Below, piece by piece: positions 25,801 through 34,943 of a stretch of 64,000 bases of DNA. The position numbers and the translations under genes were made by a program. Under the pieces are notes generated by a model that had not been told where the DNA came from, did no database searches, and saw nothing but the letters and a program-made list of their open reading frames with translations. How positions within the stretch are numbered: the stretch's first letter is position 1; every line of letters starts with the position of its first letter. Where the stretch lies: the NCBI RefSeq assembly GCF_004348325.1, contig NZ_SMKF01000010.1, positions 1 to 64,000 on the forward strand. The letters are read 5' to 3'. The stretch comes from Micromonospora sp. KC213 (GTDB taxonomy: Bacteria > Actinomycetota > Actinomycetes > Mycobacteriales > Micromonosporaceae).

Positions 25801-28269
25801 ATGGCGGGCCGTACCTCTCAGGCGAGCCGGCGACGCGGCGCGTCGCCGCGCGGAACCACGAACAGCCGTGCCCGCCAACCAGCGAAGAAGGCCACCAAGG
25901 CCGGCAAGGCGACACCCCGGCGGCGGACGGCGGCCCGGCCCGGCCCGGCGGCGTACGTCGGGCGGGCGGTCGGTGCCCTGTGGATGGGCCTGGCGCACGG
26001 GGTCGGCTGGGCGGTGCGTGGCGCCGGCCGGCAGGTCGCCTCCGCCCGGGACCTGGACCCGGAGCACCGCCGCGACGGCGCCGGGCTGTTTGTGTTCGGC
26101 CTGGCCATCCTGAGCGGAGTGGGGATCTGGTTCTCCGGCGCCGGCCCGCTCGGCCAGCGGATCGCCGACACGGCACGGCTGTTCCTCGGCGCGATCGCGA
26201 TCGTGGTGCCGGTGCTGCTGATGATCGGTGCCTGGCGGCTGATGCGTACCCCGCCGGACCCGGCGCACCGTGGACGCGGCCTGATCGGTTGGGGTTCGAT
26301 GCTGGTCGCCACCGCGGCCATGCTGCACATCGGCCAGGCGCCGGTGGACGGGACGCAGCGCGACTACGCGGGCGGGCTGATCGGGGCCGGCGTCGGTGAC
26401 GTGCTGAAGGCGGCGGTCACCGCCTGGGTGGCGGTGCCGCTGCTGATTCTGCTGCTCCTCTTCGGACTGCTGGTGGTCACCGCCACTCCGATCAACAAGA
26501 TCCCGGAGCGGCTCGGCCTGCTCGCCGGGACTCTCGTCGCCCCGCCGGAGACCGACGCAGCCGAGGTGGTGGTCGAGAAGCCGGCCCGCCGCCGGCCCCG
26601 GAAGAAGGCCCTGCCGCCGGACCCGGACGCCCTGGACGCTCTGGACGACGACGACCCCGACGCGGTGGATCTCCAGGACACCCTGGTGCTGCCCCGCAAA
26701 CCGCCGGCGAAGGTGCCGGCCAGTCGCCGGCCGGTGGAGCCGCCCGAGCACTCGCCCCCGCCGACCCGCGCCGAGCAGTTGGCGCTCACCGCGACGGACG
26801 GGGACTACACCCTCCCGCCGGCCAACATGCTCAGCAGCGGCGCCGCGCCGAAGACCCGCAGCAAGGCCAACGACGAGGTGATCGCCGCGTTGACCGGGGT
26901 GTTCGACCAGTTCGGGGTGGACGCCGAGGTCACCGGCTTCACCCGCGGCCCGACCGTCACCCGGTACGAGGTGGAGCTCGGCCTGGGCGTCAAGGTCGAG
27001 CGGATCACCCAGCTTTCCCGCAACATCGCGTACGCGGTGAAGTCTCCCGACGTGCGTATCCTGAGCCCGATCCCGGGCAAGAGCGCGGTCGGCGTGGAGA
27101 TCCCGAACACCGACCCGGAGAACGTCGCCCTCGGCGACGTGCTGCGCTCCCGGGCCGCCACCAGCGACCACCATCCGATGGTGGTGGCGCTGGGCAAGGA
27201 CATCGAGGGTGGCTACGTGGTGGCCAACCTCGCGAAGATGCCCCACATTCTGATTGCCGGGGCCACCGGGGCCGGCAAGTCGAGCTGCCTCAACAGTCTG
27301 TTGGTGTCGATTCTGACCCGGGCCACCCCGGACGAGGTGCGGCTGCTGCTGATCGACCCGAAGCGCGTCGAGATGACCGGCTACGAGGGCATCCCGCACC
27401 TGGTCACGCCGATCGTGACGAACGCGAAGAAGGCGGCCGACTCGCTGGAGTGGGTCGTCCGCGAGATGGACATGCGCTACGACGACCTCGCCGCCAACGG
27501 GGTCCGGCACATCGACGACTTCAACCGCAAGGTACGCAACGGCGAGATCAAGGCCCCGCCGGGCAGCGAGCGGGAGCTACGGCCGTACCCGTACCTCTTG
27601 GTGATCGTGGACGAGCTGGCCGACCTGATGATGGTCGCGCCGCGCGACGTGGAGGACTCGGTGGTCCGGATCACCCAGCTGGCCCGGGCCGCCGGCATCC
27701 ACCTGGTGCTGGCCACCCAGCGTCCCTCGGTGGACGTGGTGACCGGTCTGATCAAGGCGAACGTGCCGTCCCGGTTGGCCTTCGCCACCTCCTCGCTGGC
27801 GGATTCACGGGTCATCCTGGACCAGCCGGGCGCGGAGAAGCTGCTCGGGCGCGGTGACGGTCTCTTCCTGCCGATGGGTGCGTCGAAGCCGATCCGGATC
27901 CAGGGCGCCTGGGTGACCGAGCGTGAGATCGCCGACGTGGTCAAGTTCTGCAAGGACCAGCGGGAGCCGGAGTTCCGTCCGGACGTGCTCGCCCCGGCGC
28001 AGGACAACAAGAAGAAGGTCGACGAGGAGATCGGCGACGACCTGGACCTGCTGGTGCAGGCGGTGGAGCTGGTGGTCACCTCCCAGTTCGGCTCGACCTC
28101 GATGCTGCAACGCAAGCTGCGGGTCGGCTTCGCCAAGGCCGGCCGGCTGATGGACCTGATGGAGACCCGGGGGGTGGTCGGCCCGTCCGAGGGCTCCAAG
28201 GCCCGGGACGTGCTGGTCAAGCCGGACGAGCTGGAGGAGGTCCTGGCCGGTCTGCGCGGCGGGGAGTGA
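25801..28269 (+). CDS. ftsK: DNA translocase FtsK/SpoIIIE
   Basis: Membrane-anchored, ATP-driven DNA pump that clears chromosome from the septum and drives dimer resolution. The 822 residues comprise a basic N-terminus (Arg/Lys-rich ~40 residues), four hydrophobic helices between about 95 and 235, an acidic/Pro-rich linker, then the motor with ITQLSRNIAYAVKSPDVRI, Walker A GATGAGKSS (near 487), Walker B LLVIVDELADLMM, and ATQRPSVDVVTGLIKANVPSR. The C-terminal gamma winged helix (QRKLRVGFAKAGRLMDLME) reads KOPS sites. The linker is short compared with E. coli but normal for actinobacteria. ATG 25801 follows TACGGT. Confidence 0.96.
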   Translation: MAGRTSQASRRRGASPRGTTNSRARQPAKKATKAGKATPRRRTAARPGPAAYVGRAVGALWMGLAHGVGWAVRGAGRQVASARDLDPEHRRDGAGLFVFGLAILSGVGIWFSGAGPLGQRIADTARLFLGAIAIVVPVLLMIGAWRLMRTPPDPAHRGRGLIGWGSMLVATAAMLHIGQAPVDGTQRDYAGGLIGAGVGDVLKAAVTAWVAVPLLILLLLFGLLVVTATPINKIPERLGLLAGTLVAPPETDAAEVVVEKPARRRPRKKALPPDPDALDALDDDDPDAVDLQDTLVLPRKPPAKVPASRRPVEPPEHSPPPTRAEQLALTATDGDYTLPPANMLSSGAAPKTRSKANDEVIAALTGVFDQFGVDAEVTGFTRGPTVTRYEVELGLGVKVERITQLSRNIAYAVKSPDVRILSPIPGKSAVGVEIPNTDPENVALGDVLRSRAATSDHHPMVVALGKDIEGGYVVANLAKMPHILIAGATGAGKSSCLNSLLVSILTRATPDEVRLLLIDPKRVEMTGYEGIPHLVTPIVTNAKKAADSLEWVVREMDMRYDDLAANGVRHIDDFNRKVRNGEIKAPPGSERELRPYPYLLVIVDELADLMMVAPRDVEDSVVRITQLARAAGIHLVLATQRPSVDVVTGLIKANVPSRLAFATSSLADSRVILDQPGAEKLLGRGDGLFLPMGASKPIRIQGAWVTEREIADVVKFCKDQREPEFRPDVLAPAQDNKKKVDEEIGDDLDLLVQAVELVVTSQFGSTSMLQRKLRVGFAKAGRLMDLMETRGVVGPSEGSKARDVLVKPDELEEVLAGLRGGE

Positions 28270-28271
28270 CG

Positions 28272-28301
28272 GCGAAGGCCCGCCGTTCGGCGGGCCTTCG
28301 C
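28272..28301 (+). terminator. Hairpin terminator after ftsK
   Basis: Perfect 13-bp arms (28272-28284 and 28289-28301) around a GTTC loop, starting 2 nt after the ftsK stop. It is followed by GTG rather than a T-run. Confidence 0.8.
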
Positions 28302-28404
28302 GTGCTGGTGCGCTCGTCGGGGTCGGGGTCCGGTGCCGCATACCGGCCGGCTGGTGCCCCGGTGCCGCGTACCGACGGGCCGTTCCCCGGTGACCGCAGG
28401 GCGG

Positions 28405-28647
28405 TCAGTTGAGCACGGCGGCGGCGAGCGCGACGCCGATCACCGCGCCCACGACGCTGGCGCCGGCGGCGTACCAGCCGAGCGGCTTGTCGCCGAGAAC
28501 CGCGCCGACGATGCCGAGCGCCAGGCCGGCGATGCCGAAGATCACCGGTGCCACGAAGATCGCGACGACGGCGAAGACGAAGGCCAGGATCGTGCAGATC
28601 CGGGCGGCGTTGCTGCGCGGGCGGGCGGTCGCGTGCGTGTCGGCCAT
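28405..28647 (-). CDS. Small membrane protein (DUF4190-like)
   Basis: An 80-residue protein with a polar N-terminus of ~15 residues and two or three hydrophobic helices: ICTILAFVFAVVAIFVAPVI, GIAGLALGIVGAVLG and a C-terminal AGASVVGAVIGVALAAAV. Length and layout resemble DUF4190 and related small actinobacterial membrane proteins. ATG 28647 is preceded by ACGGAGGACGTC, a strong Shine-Dalgarno. It lies downstream of the SMR gene on the same strand with a 118-nt gap, so an operon is possible but unproven. Function is unknown. Confidence 0.72.
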   Translation of the reverse strand: MADTHATARPRSNAARICTILAFVFAVVAIFVAPVIFGIAGLALGIVGAVLGDKPLGWYAAGASVVGAVIGVALAAAVLN

Positions 28648-28765
28648 GACGTCCTCCGTGGTGAGAGCCGAAATCCTGCGGTCGGTTGGTCCCTACCCGT
28701 TCGGGCGGGTCAATAGACATCCCCCGTTGCCGCCTGCGAGGAATGACCGCAATCGGGCCAGCCGG

Positions 28766-29080
28766 TCAGTGGAAGATCTTGAGGCCGACCACGCCGGCCA
28801 CCACCAGCAGCAGGCAGATGATGCGGGGCAGGTTGGCCGGCTCGCCAAGGGCCACCATGCCGACCAGTGCGGTGCCCACCGCGCCGATGCCGACCCAGAC
28901 CGCGTACCCGGTGCCGACCGGGATCTCGCGCAGGGCGTACGCCAGGCCGGCCAGGCTGGCCACCATCGTCACCACGAAGACGATCGACGGGACGGGCCGG
29001 GTGAAGCCGGCGCTGCGGTCGAGGGCGACCGCCCACGCGGTCTCCAGCAGTCCGGAGACCACCAGCACGATCCAGGCCAT
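28766..29080 (-). CDS. sugE: SMR-family small multidrug/guanidinium exporter (SugE/Gdx-like)
   Basis: A 104-residue, four-helix transporter that works as an antiparallel dimer. Seen: MAWIVLVVSGLLETAWAVALDRSAGF, with the essential membrane Glu13 in GLLETAWA, a signature closer to Gdx/SugE than to EmrE; IPVGTGYAVWVGIGAVGTAL; and the C-terminal IICLLLVVAGVVGLKIF. Gdx proteins export guanidinium, while other SMRs export quaternary ammonium compounds; the WAVALD motif favours Gdx, but this is from memory. GAGGTGAG lies just upstream of ATG 29080. It is a single gene, so probably a homodimer. The 5' leader is discussed under rejected items. Confidence 0.85.
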   Translation of the reverse strand: MAWIVLVVSGLLETAWAVALDRSAGFTRPVPSIVFVVTMVASLAGLAYALREIPVGTGYAVWVGIGAVGTALVGMVALGEPANLPRIICLLLVVAGVVGLKIFH

Positions 29081-29207
29081 GAGATCTCACCTCGGGATTC
29101 CGTCCCGGGCCGTCGCGGGCCACGGGACGAGTCGGGCGGGTCGCGGGCGTCTGTCCTGACCGGGTACGCCCATTGCTCGTCCGGGGCGGCCGGGACCGCC
29201 GGAGCCG

Positions 29208-29213
29208 ACGCTA
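29208..29213 (-). promoter_or_regulatory. Possible -10 TAGCGT for the SMR gene
   Basis: On the minus strand TAGCGT would start transcription near 29201, giving a GC-rich leader of about 120 nt before ATG 29080. No -35 with correct spacing is seen. Confidence 0.25.
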
Positions 29214-29265
29214 ACACCGCCCATTGACCGCCTACCGGTGACGTTTCCCACCATCCATTGAGTTG

Positions 29266-29275
29266 AAGTTAACTT
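29266..29275. promoter_or_regulatory. Palindrome AAGTTAACTT, candidate operator
   Basis: A perfect 10-bp palindrome sits 20 nt before the ornithine-cyclodeaminase ATG (29295), in an unusually AT-rich stretch of the promoter. It overlaps where polymerase would bind. The regulator is unknown. Confidence 0.35.
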
Positions 29276-29294
29276 GATGTTTCATCATGGCCGC

Positions 29295-30218
29295 ATGACC
29301 GTGTTTGTCACCGACCGGGACGTCGCCGCCGCACTGGACGCCGCCACCACCGTCGCGACCATGCGGGACGCCCTGCTGGCCGCCCACGCCGGCCGGCTCG
29401 TCGCACCACCCCGGGCGTCCGTCCCGCTGACCGGTGGACGGATGGTGCTCACCGCCGGCCACCTCACCGACCAGTGGTACGGCTTCCGCTCCTACGACAC
29501 CCTGAACCTGCCCGAGTCCGAGCAGCTCGTGGTGCTGCACGACGGGCGTACCGGTGCGGTGCGGGCGGTCGCGGTCGGCGAGGAGCTGGGGTCGCGGCGT
29601 ACCGGAGGGTTGGGCGGGGTGGCCGTCGACGCCCTGGCCCGCCCGGACGCGACCACCCTGGGCGTGGTCGGCTCCGGGCGGCAGGCCTGGACGCAGGTCT
29701 GGGCCGCCACGGCGGTACGCCCGCTGCGCGAGGTGACCGTGCACAGCCGGTCGGCGGCCCGGCGCGAGGCGTTCGCGGCCCGGGTTCGCGCCGAACTGGG
29801 CGTACCCGCCCGGGCCGTGGCCACCGCCCGGCAGGCGGTCGCCAACCGGGAGATCGTGGTGCTCGCCACCACCAGCGTCACCCCGGTGCTGGACGCTGCC
29901 GACCTCACCCCGGGCACCCACGTCAACGCCGTCGGCTTCAAACAGGTCGACCGGCACGAATTCGGCACCGACCTGCTGGAGCGCGCCGACCTGCTGCTCA
30001 CCGACTCGCCGACGCAGGCCACCGCGTACGTTCCGCCGATGCTCGCCGCCGTCGAGCCGTACGCGGCCGGGCTGCGTGACCTGGGCGCGGTGCTGGCCGG
30101 CGCGGTCCCTGGCCGGACCGGCGCGGACCAGATCTCGGTCTTCTGCTCGACCGGCCTGGCCGGCACCGAGGTCTTCCTGCTCGACCGGTTGGTCCGGGTC
30201 GGCGCGGCCACCATCTGA
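29295..30218 (+). CDS. Ornithine cyclodeaminase / mu-crystallin family protein
   Basis: A 307-residue NAD(P)-dependent member of the OCD/mu-crystallin family (ornithine to proline, alanine dehydrogenase or ketimine reductase activities). Seen: the N-terminal substrate half with [15 protein letters not shown], the [33 protein letters not shown] region with the Rossmann GSGRQA loop, and [27 protein letters not shown] 29295 is preceded by a weak CATCAT at 6 nt, so a leaderless start is possible; ATG 29277 is the alternative. The gene stands alone and no biosynthetic partners are adjacent, so the substrate cannot be assigned. Confidence 0.82.
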   Translation: MTVFVTDRDVAAALDAATTVATMRDALLAAHAGRLVAPPRASVPLTGGRMVLTAGHLTDQWYGFRSYDTLNLPESEQLVVLHDGRTGAVRAVAVGEELGSRRTGGLGGVAVDALARPDATTLGVVGSGRQAWTQVWAATAVRPLREVTVHSRSAARREAFAARVRAELGVPARAVATARQAVANREIVVLATTSVTPVLDAADLTPGTHVNAVGFKQVDRHEFGTDLLERADLLLTDSPTQATAYVPPMLAAVEPYAAGLRDLGAVLAGAVPGRTGADQISVFCSTGLAGTEVFLLDRLVRVGAATI

Positions 30219-30263
30219 CCTACCCTCGCCGCCCGGCCGCCCCGCGGGGGCGGGCCGCAGATT

Positions 30264-30309
30264 GCGGCATTATGCCCTGTCCTGCGGACCGTTCACCCCG
30301 GTATGCCGC
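30264..30309. repeat. 46-nt palindromic element, copy 2
   Basis: Ends GCGGCAT and ATGCCGC pair perfectly; the 32-nt interior is less structured than in copy 1. The length is 46 nt, as in the copies at 2457 and 35724. It lies in the 173-nt gap between the ornithine-cyclodeaminase gene and rimO, which contains no gene. Confidence 0.55.
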
Positions 30310-30379
30310 ATTCGGCGTCCGGCCCGTGCCCGTCCGGTCGGACGACGCCCGCCGGCGCCGGGTCGCGCCGAGCGCCCGG

Positions 30380-30385
30380 TACCCT
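30380..30385 (+). promoter_or_regulatory. -10 box TACCCT, leaderless start of rimO
   Basis: TACCCT is followed by 6 nt and GTG 30392. Confidence 0.4.
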
Positions 30386-30391
30386 CGGATG

Positions 30392-31942
30392 GTGTCTGCC
30401 ACCTCCCCTTCCGACGGTTCCAGCCCGGCGCGCCTGTCGCGACGCCACGACCACGAGCCGCCGGCCGACGTCTCCGGCCGTCGGGTCGCGCTGTTGACCC
30501 TGGGCTGCGCCCGTAACGAGGTCGACTCGGAGGAGTTGGCCGCCCGGCTGCACGCCGACGGCTGGCAGGTCACCACCGACGGCGAGGGCGCCGACGTGGT
30601 GGTCGTCAACACCTGCGGGTTCGTGGAGAAGGCCAAGCAGGACTCGATCCAGACGCTGCTCGCCGCCGCCGACACCGGGGCCAAGGTGGTCGCCGCCGGC
30701 TGCATGGCCGAGCGGTACGGGCGGGAACTCGCCGACAGTCTCCCCGAGGCGCAGGCGGTGCTCAGCTTCGACGACTACCCGGACATCGCCGCACGGCTGG
30801 ACGCCGTGGTCGCCGGCGAGTCGATCGACGCCCACACCCCGCGCGACCGGCGGGAACTGCTGCCGCTGACGCCGGTCAAGCGGCGGGACGCGGCGGTGTC
30901 GCTGCCCGGCCATGGCACCCCGGCCCGCTCGGTGGTCGAGGCCGACGCGCACACCCCGGCCCACCTGCGTCCGGTGCTGCGTCGCCGGCTGGACACCGGT
31001 CCGGTCGCCTCGCTCAAGCTGGCCAGCGGCTGTGACCGCCGCTGTGCGTTCTGCGCCATCCCCGCTTTCCGCGGCGCCTTCGTCTCGCGTACCCCGGACG
31101 AGCTGCTCGCCGAGGCGGAGTGGCTGGCCAAGACCGGTGTCCGGGAGTTGGTGCTGGTCAGCGAGAACTCCACCTCGTACGGCAAGGACCTGGGTGATCC
31201 CCGGGCGCTGGAGAAGCTGCTGCCGCAGCTCGCCGCGATCGACGGCATCGTCCGGGTCCGGGCCAGCTACCTGCAGCCCGCCGAGACCCGACCCGGTCTC
31301 GTCGAGGCGATCGCCACCACACCGGGGGTGGCACCGTACTTCGACCTGTCGTTCCAGCATTCCAGCGAGCCGGTGCTGCGCCGGATGCGCCGATTCGGCT
31401 CCACCGAGCGGTTCCTGGAGCTGCTGGCCTCCGCCCGCGCCCTGGCCCCCGAGGCCGGCGCGCGGAGCAACTTCATCGTCGGCTTCCCCGGTGAGACCCG
31501 CGCCGACTACCAGGAGCTGGTCCGCTTCCTCACCGAGGCGCGGCTGGACGCGATCGGCGTGTTCGACTACAGCGACGAGGACGGTACCGAGGCCGCCGGT
31601 CTGCCCGGCAAGGTGTCCGCGGCCACCGTCCGGCGGCGCTACGACCGGCTGGCCGCGCTCGCCGACGAACTCTGCTCGCAGCGGGCCGAGGAGCGGCTGG
31701 GTTCGCGCGTCGAGGTGCTGGTCGACACGGTGACCGACGGTGTGGTGGAGGGGCGCGCGGCCCACCAGGCGCCCGAGGTCGACGGCTCCACCACCCTGGT
31801 CGCCCCGGCCGGCGGTGGGGTCGACCTGGCCGCACTGCGCCCCGGCGACCTGGTGGCCGCCACGGTGACCGCGACCGAAGGTGTCGACCTGGTGGCCGTA
31901 CCGGATGAGATGATCTCGGCGGCGCCCGGCGCGGAACGGTGA
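30392..31942 (+). CDS. rimO: Ribosomal protein S12 methylthiotransferase RimO
   Basis: Radical-SAM enzyme with two 4Fe-4S clusters that adds a methylthio group to the conserved Asp of ribosomal protein S12. The 516-residue product has the UPF0004 N-domain ([44 protein letters not shown]: three Cys for the auxiliary cluster), the radical-SAM motif [18 protein letters not shown] (CxxxCxxC), [16 protein letters not shown], and a C-terminal TRAM domain. An N-terminal extension of ~28 residues is polar. I prefer GTG 30392 by the -10 box; ATG 30389 is one codon earlier. It is coupled to pgsA by a 4-nt overlap. Confidence 0.93.
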   Translation: MSATSPSDGSSPARLSRRHDHEPPADVSGRRVALLTLGCARNEVDSEELAARLHADGWQVTTDGEGADVVVVNTCGFVEKAKQDSIQTLLAAADTGAKVVAAGCMAERYGRELADSLPEAQAVLSFDDYPDIAARLDAVVAGESIDAHTPRDRRELLPLTPVKRRDAAVSLPGHGTPARSVVEADAHTPAHLRPVLRRRLDTGPVASLKLASGCDRRCAFCAIPAFRGAFVSRTPDELLAEAEWLAKTGVRELVLVSENSTSYGKDLGDPRALEKLLPQLAAIDGIVRVRASYLQPAETRPGLVEAIATTPGVAPYFDLSFQHSSEPVLRRMRRFGSTERFLELLASARALAPEAGARSNFIVGFPGETRADYQELVRFLTEARLDAIGVFDYSDEDGTEAAGLPGKVSAATVRRRYDRLAALADELCSQRAEERLGSRVEVLVDTVTDGVVEGRAAHQAPEVDGSTTLVAPAGGGVDLAALRPGDLVAATVTATEGVDLVAVPDEMISAAPGAER

Positions 31943-32607
31943 CGACGGGCCCGGAGGAAGCGGGGGAGTCACGTGGTGCGGTGCCAGGTACGCCACGCCG
32001 GCCACAGCGGGACACGGCCGTGACCGGCGCGACGGAATCGGCGCCGGTGGCTGCCCCGGTGCCGGTGATCAACGCGGCGAACGGGCTGACCCTGCTGCGG
32101 CTGGTGCTGGTGCCGGTCTTCGCGGTCTCGCTGGTGGGGTCGGAGATGACCCACGCCGGCTGGCGAATGGCCGCGTGCCTGATCTTCGTGGTCGCCTCGG
32201 CGACCGATCTGGTCGACGGGTGGATCGCCCGCCGGTTCGGTCTGGTCACCTCGGTCGGCAAGGTGGCCGACCCGATCGCCGACAAGGCGCTCACCGGCGC
32301 GGCCCTGGTGCTCCTGTCCTTCTACGGCGGCCTGCCCTGGTGGGTGACGGTGGTGATCCTGGTCCGGGAGCTGGGCATCACCGCGCTGCGGTTCTGGGTG
32401 ATCCGGCACGGAGTGATCGCGGCCAGCCGGGGCGGCAAGGTCAAGACGGCCCTCCAGGTCCTCGCGATCACCTGGTATCTCTGGCCCATGCCGGCCGTGC
32501 TCGCCGGCGTCGGTCCGTGGATCATGGCCGCGGCCGTCGTCGTGACGGTGGTCACCGGCTTCGACTATCTCCTCCAGGCGTTCCGGCTGCGCCGTCCGGC
32601 GCGCTGA
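31939..32607 (+). CDS. pgsA: CDP-diacylglycerol-glycerol-3-phosphate phosphatidyltransferase PgsA
   Basis: Makes phosphatidylglycerol phosphate, the first step to phosphatidylglycerol and cardiolipin. The 222-residue membrane enzyme has the CDP-alcohol phosphatidyltransferase signature in [12 protein letters not shown] followed by [10 protein letters not shown], i.e. DxxDGxxAR(x8)GxxxDxxxD, and about five hydrophobic helices. The first ~42 residues are polar and not conserved, so internal starts are possible, but GTG 31939 overlaps the rimO stop (GTGA), supporting coupled translation. The ftsK-rimO-pgsA-cinA-clgR order is conserved in actinobacteria. Confidence 0.92.
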   Translation: MTTGPEEAGESRGAVPGTPRRPQRDTAVTGATESAPVAAPVPVINAANGLTLLRLVLVPVFAVSLVGSEMTHAGWRMAACLIFVVASATDLVDGWIARRFGLVTSVGKVADPIADKALTGAALVLLSFYGGLPWWVTVVILVRELGITALRFWVIRHGVIAASRGGKVKTALQVLAITWYLWPMPAVLAGVGPWIMAAAVVVTVVTGFDYLLQAFRLRRPAR

Positions 32608-32719
32608 TCGCGGTCCGACGCCGCGCTCGGTGCAGCGCCGGCCCGGCCACGGCACCCGGCGGTGCCGGATCCGGCGCGAGGATGAGTAGGGCAGGCGGTA
32701 CAGGGAAGGGAGGGACGAC

Positions 32720-33271
32720 ATGGGGACGGACGCGAACCACGAACTGCCCGCGGGAAGCCCGGCCGCGGCGGCGGTGCACCTGCTGCACGAGCGGGGCGAG
32801 ACGCTGGCCACGGTCGAGTCCCTGACCGGCGGGCTGCTCTCCGCCTCGATCGTCGAGATCGCCGGGGTCAGCGGCGTCTACCGGGGCGGTCTCGTCACCT
32901 ACGCCACCGAGCTGAAGTCGCAGCTGGCCGGCGTACCCGAGGGTCTGCTGGCCGATCGCGGACCGGTCGACCCGGACGTGGCCGTCGCCCTCGCCGAGGG
33001 CGGGCGGCGGCGCTGCGGGGGAGACTGGGGACTGGCCACCACCGGTGTGGCCGGGCCGAAACCGCAGGACGGCAAGCCGGTGGGGTTGGTCTATGTCGCG
33101 GTGGCCGGTCCGATCGGGTCGGCCGTTCGGCAGCTCGATCTCGACGGCGGCCGGGAGCACATCCGATCCGCCGCGGTGATCGAGGGGTTGCGGCTGCTCG
33201 TCGAGTGCATCCGGGCCGACGGTGGGCCGGCACCGGAGGACCGCCGGGCGGCGCCGGAGGCCGGGCGGTGA
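32720..33271 (+). CDS. pncC: CinA C-terminal domain protein (nicotinamide-nucleotide amidohydrolase, PncC-like)
   Basis: Predicted NMN deamidase of pyridine-nucleotide salvage. The 183 residues correspond to the CinA C-domain alone: LATVESLTGGLLSASIVEIAGVS, YRGGLVTYATELKSQLAGVP, DWGLATTGVAGPKPQDGKPVGLVYVAV and REHIRSAAVIEGL. Note Leu in VESLTGG where many homologues have Cys or Leu in AESCTGG-like motifs. The COG1058 N-domain of full CinA is absent, which is common. GGGAAGGGAGGG precedes ATG 32720. The C-terminal ~20 residues are a disordered Pro/Ala/Arg tail. It lies between pgsA and clgR. Confidence 0.88.
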   Translation: MGTDANHELPAGSPAAAAVHLLHERGETLATVESLTGGLLSASIVEIAGVSGVYRGGLVTYATELKSQLAGVPEGLLADRGPVDPDVAVALAEGGRRRCGGDWGLATTGVAGPKPQDGKPVGLVYVAVAGPIGSAVRQLDLDGGREHIRSAAVIEGLRLLVECIRADGGPAPEDRRAAPEAGR

Positions 33272-33325
33272 CCGGGTGATCGGATTTGACCGCCGGGGTG
33301 GGATGTCGTCCGGCCGGGCAACGGG

Positions 33326-33331
33326 TACGGT
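33326..33331 (+). promoter_or_regulatory. Probable -10 box TACGGT for clgR
   Basis: TACGGT in the cinA-clgR gap would give a leader of about 95 nt before ATG 33434. No -35 is evident; a TTGACC at 33286-33291 is too far upstream. I did not find a convincing ClgR self-binding site. Confidence 0.3.
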
Positions 33332-33433
33332 TGCGGGAAGGCTCCGGCGCGCGACGTCGGCGCCGGCGCGGCGGGCCGCGTCCGGCGCGGGCGGCAGCCC
33401 GGGCGAGAGGTGTTCCCGTCAGGGGGAGGTGCG

Positions 33434-33883
33434 ATGGTCCTGCTACGCCGTGTGATCGGCGACGCACTGCGGGCGCGCCGGCAGGGTCAGCACCGTACCC
33501 TGCGCGAGGTTTCCACCGCCGCCAATGTCAGCCTCGGCTACCTGTCCGAGATCGAGCGCGGCCAGAAGGAACCGTCCAGCGAACTACTGGCCGCGATCTG
33601 CGACGCGCTCGGTGCCCGCCTGTCCGAGCTGCTACGTGAGGTCAGCGACACCGTTGCTCTCGCCGAGCAGATGCCGGGTGTGCTGGTGCCGGTGCAGGAC
33701 GAGCCGGCCGAGCAGAAGCCGGTGTCGGCCGCGGCCGTCCGCAAGGCCACCGACCGGGGTGTCCGCCAGGTCACCTCCGACGGCAAGGTGGCCGTCCAGG
33801 TTCGGCAGGAGTCTCCGCTGAAGGCCACCCTCCGCAGCACCCGGGTCCGCGCCGGCGAGCGGGACGTGGTCTGCGCCGCCTGA
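33434..33883 (+). CDS. clgR: ClgR/PopR-type XRE transcriptional regulator
   Basis: A 149-residue Xre-family DNA-binding protein. The helix-turn-helix is [28 protein letters not shown] (in parts [20 protein letters not shown], residues 22-41), the near-invariant ClgR recognition region. ClgR activates clp protease, lon and, in mycobacteria, the psp genes immediately downstream; the same pspA-pspM layout follows here. The C-terminus ends in Ala-Ala, as in PopR/ClgR, where the terminal residues direct ClpP degradation (known from Streptomyces). ATG 33434 matches family N-termini; GGGGGAGGT lies close upstream (short spacing). Confidence 0.88.
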   Translation: MVLLRRVIGDALRARRQGQHRTLREVSTAANVSLGYLSEIERGQKEPSSELLAAICDALGARLSELLREVSDTVALAEQMPGVLVPVQDEPAEQKPVSAAAVRKATDRGVRQVTSDGKVAVQVRQESPLKATLRSTRVRAGERDVVCAA

Positions 33884-33918
33884 CGGCTCTTCACGTGGCC
33901 GGCTCTGCCGGTGCCGCG

Positions 33919-33924
33919 TAGGGT
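33919..33924 (+). promoter_or_regulatory. Possible -10 TAGGGT upstream of pspA
   Basis: TAGGGT would start a transcript near 33931 with a ~138-nt leader before pspA. It may supplement read-through from clgR. Confidence 0.25.
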
Positions 33925-34068
33925 TGATCGCAGGTCGCGCGTGCTCTCCCGCCGTACGGATACCGGGCTGGCGTCGGGCTGCGACGATGGGGACATGCCG
34001 CGCGGCCAGGCGGATCGGTCCCGTCGCGGGCCGAGGCGCAGGCACGCTACTGAGGGGATACCGCGGAG

Positions 34069-34920
34069 ATGGCGAACCCGTTCGTCAAGGGCTGGCACTA
34101 CCTGATGGCGCTCTTCGGTACGAAGATCGACGAGCACGCCGATCCGAAGGTGCAGATCCAGCAGGCCGTCGAGGAGGCGCAGCGCCAGCACCAGGCGCTG
34201 GTCCAGCAGGCGGCGGCGGTGATCGGCAACCAGCGGCAGCTGGAGATGAAGCTCTCCCGGCAGATGTCCGAGGTCGAGCGGCTGCAGGCCAACGCCCGGC
34301 AGGCGCTCGTCCTCGCCGACCAGGCCCGCGCCCGGGGTGACGAGGCCGAAGCGGCCCGGTACGAGCAGTCCGCCCAGGTGCTCGCCACCCAACTCGTCTC
34401 CGCCGAACAGGCCACCGAGGACCTGAAGACCCTGCACGACCAGGCGCTGGCCGCCGCCGCCCAGGCCCGCCGCGCGGTCGAGAACAACTCGATGATCCTT
34501 CAGCAGAGGCTCGCCGAGCGCACCAAGCTGCTCAGCCAGTTGGAGCAGGCCAAGATGCAGGAGAGCGTGGCCCGTTCGCTGGAGTCGATGTCGGCGATCA
34601 CCGCCGGCGGCAACGTCCCCACCCTCGACGAGGTACGCGACCGCATCGAACGCCGCTACGCCACCGCCATGGGCCGGGCCGAGCTGGCCGGCAACTCGGT
34701 CGAGGGGCGGATGCTGGAGATCCAGAGGTCGACCCTGGACGCGGCCGGGTCGTCCCGGCTGGAACAGATCCGGGCCAGCATGGCCGGTGAGCGGTTGGCC
34801 GGCGAGCCGGAACGGCCCGCCGCGCAGCAATCGGCCGATCCGGGCGTGGCCAAGCTCGACGAGATTCGGGCCAGCATGAGCCGCGAACGCGGCACCGGGA
34901 ACACCAGCGCCGCCGGCTGA
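34069..34920 (+). CDS. pspA: Phage shock protein A (PspA/IM30 family)
   Basis: Peripheral membrane ESCRT-III-like protein that stabilises stressed membranes. The 283 residues are almost entirely coiled coil: an N-terminal amphipathic segment ([20 protein letters not shown]), then long Gln/Ala/Glu/Arg-rich helices ([40 protein letters not shown]). Near the C-terminus two related segments, [13 protein letters not shown] and [13 protein letters not shown], form a short duplication. GAGGGG lies upstream of ATG 34069. It sits between clgR and the pspM-like gene, the same order as Rv2745c-Rv2744c-Rv2743c, where the third protein anchors PspA to the membrane. Confidence 0.92.
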   Translation: MANPFVKGWHYLMALFGTKIDEHADPKVQIQQAVEEAQRQHQALVQQAAAVIGNQRQLEMKLSRQMSEVERLQANARQALVLADQARARGDEAEAARYEQSAQVLATQLVSAEQATEDLKTLHDQALAAAAQARRAVENNSMILQQRLAERTKLLSQLEQAKMQESVARSLESMSAITAGGNVPTLDEVRDRIERRYATAMGRAELAGNSVEGRMLEIQRSTLDAAGSSRLEQIRASMAGERLAGEPERPAAQQSADPGVAKLDEIRASMSRERGTGNTSAAG

Positions 34921-34943
34921 GCGGCCGGCACGAGGAGGTACGG

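Noticed and set aside
29081-29201. Possible guanidine (ykkC) riboswitch in the GC-rich leader of the SMR/Gdx-like exporter.
   Set aside because: The context is right and the leader can fold, with a GGGA-CGGAA-TCCC hairpin near the ribosome binding site, but I could not find the conserved ykkC core or a pair of ACGR tetraloop hairpins. A covariance-model search (Rfam ykkC-yxkD, mini-ykkC) would decide; a significant hit would reverse this.
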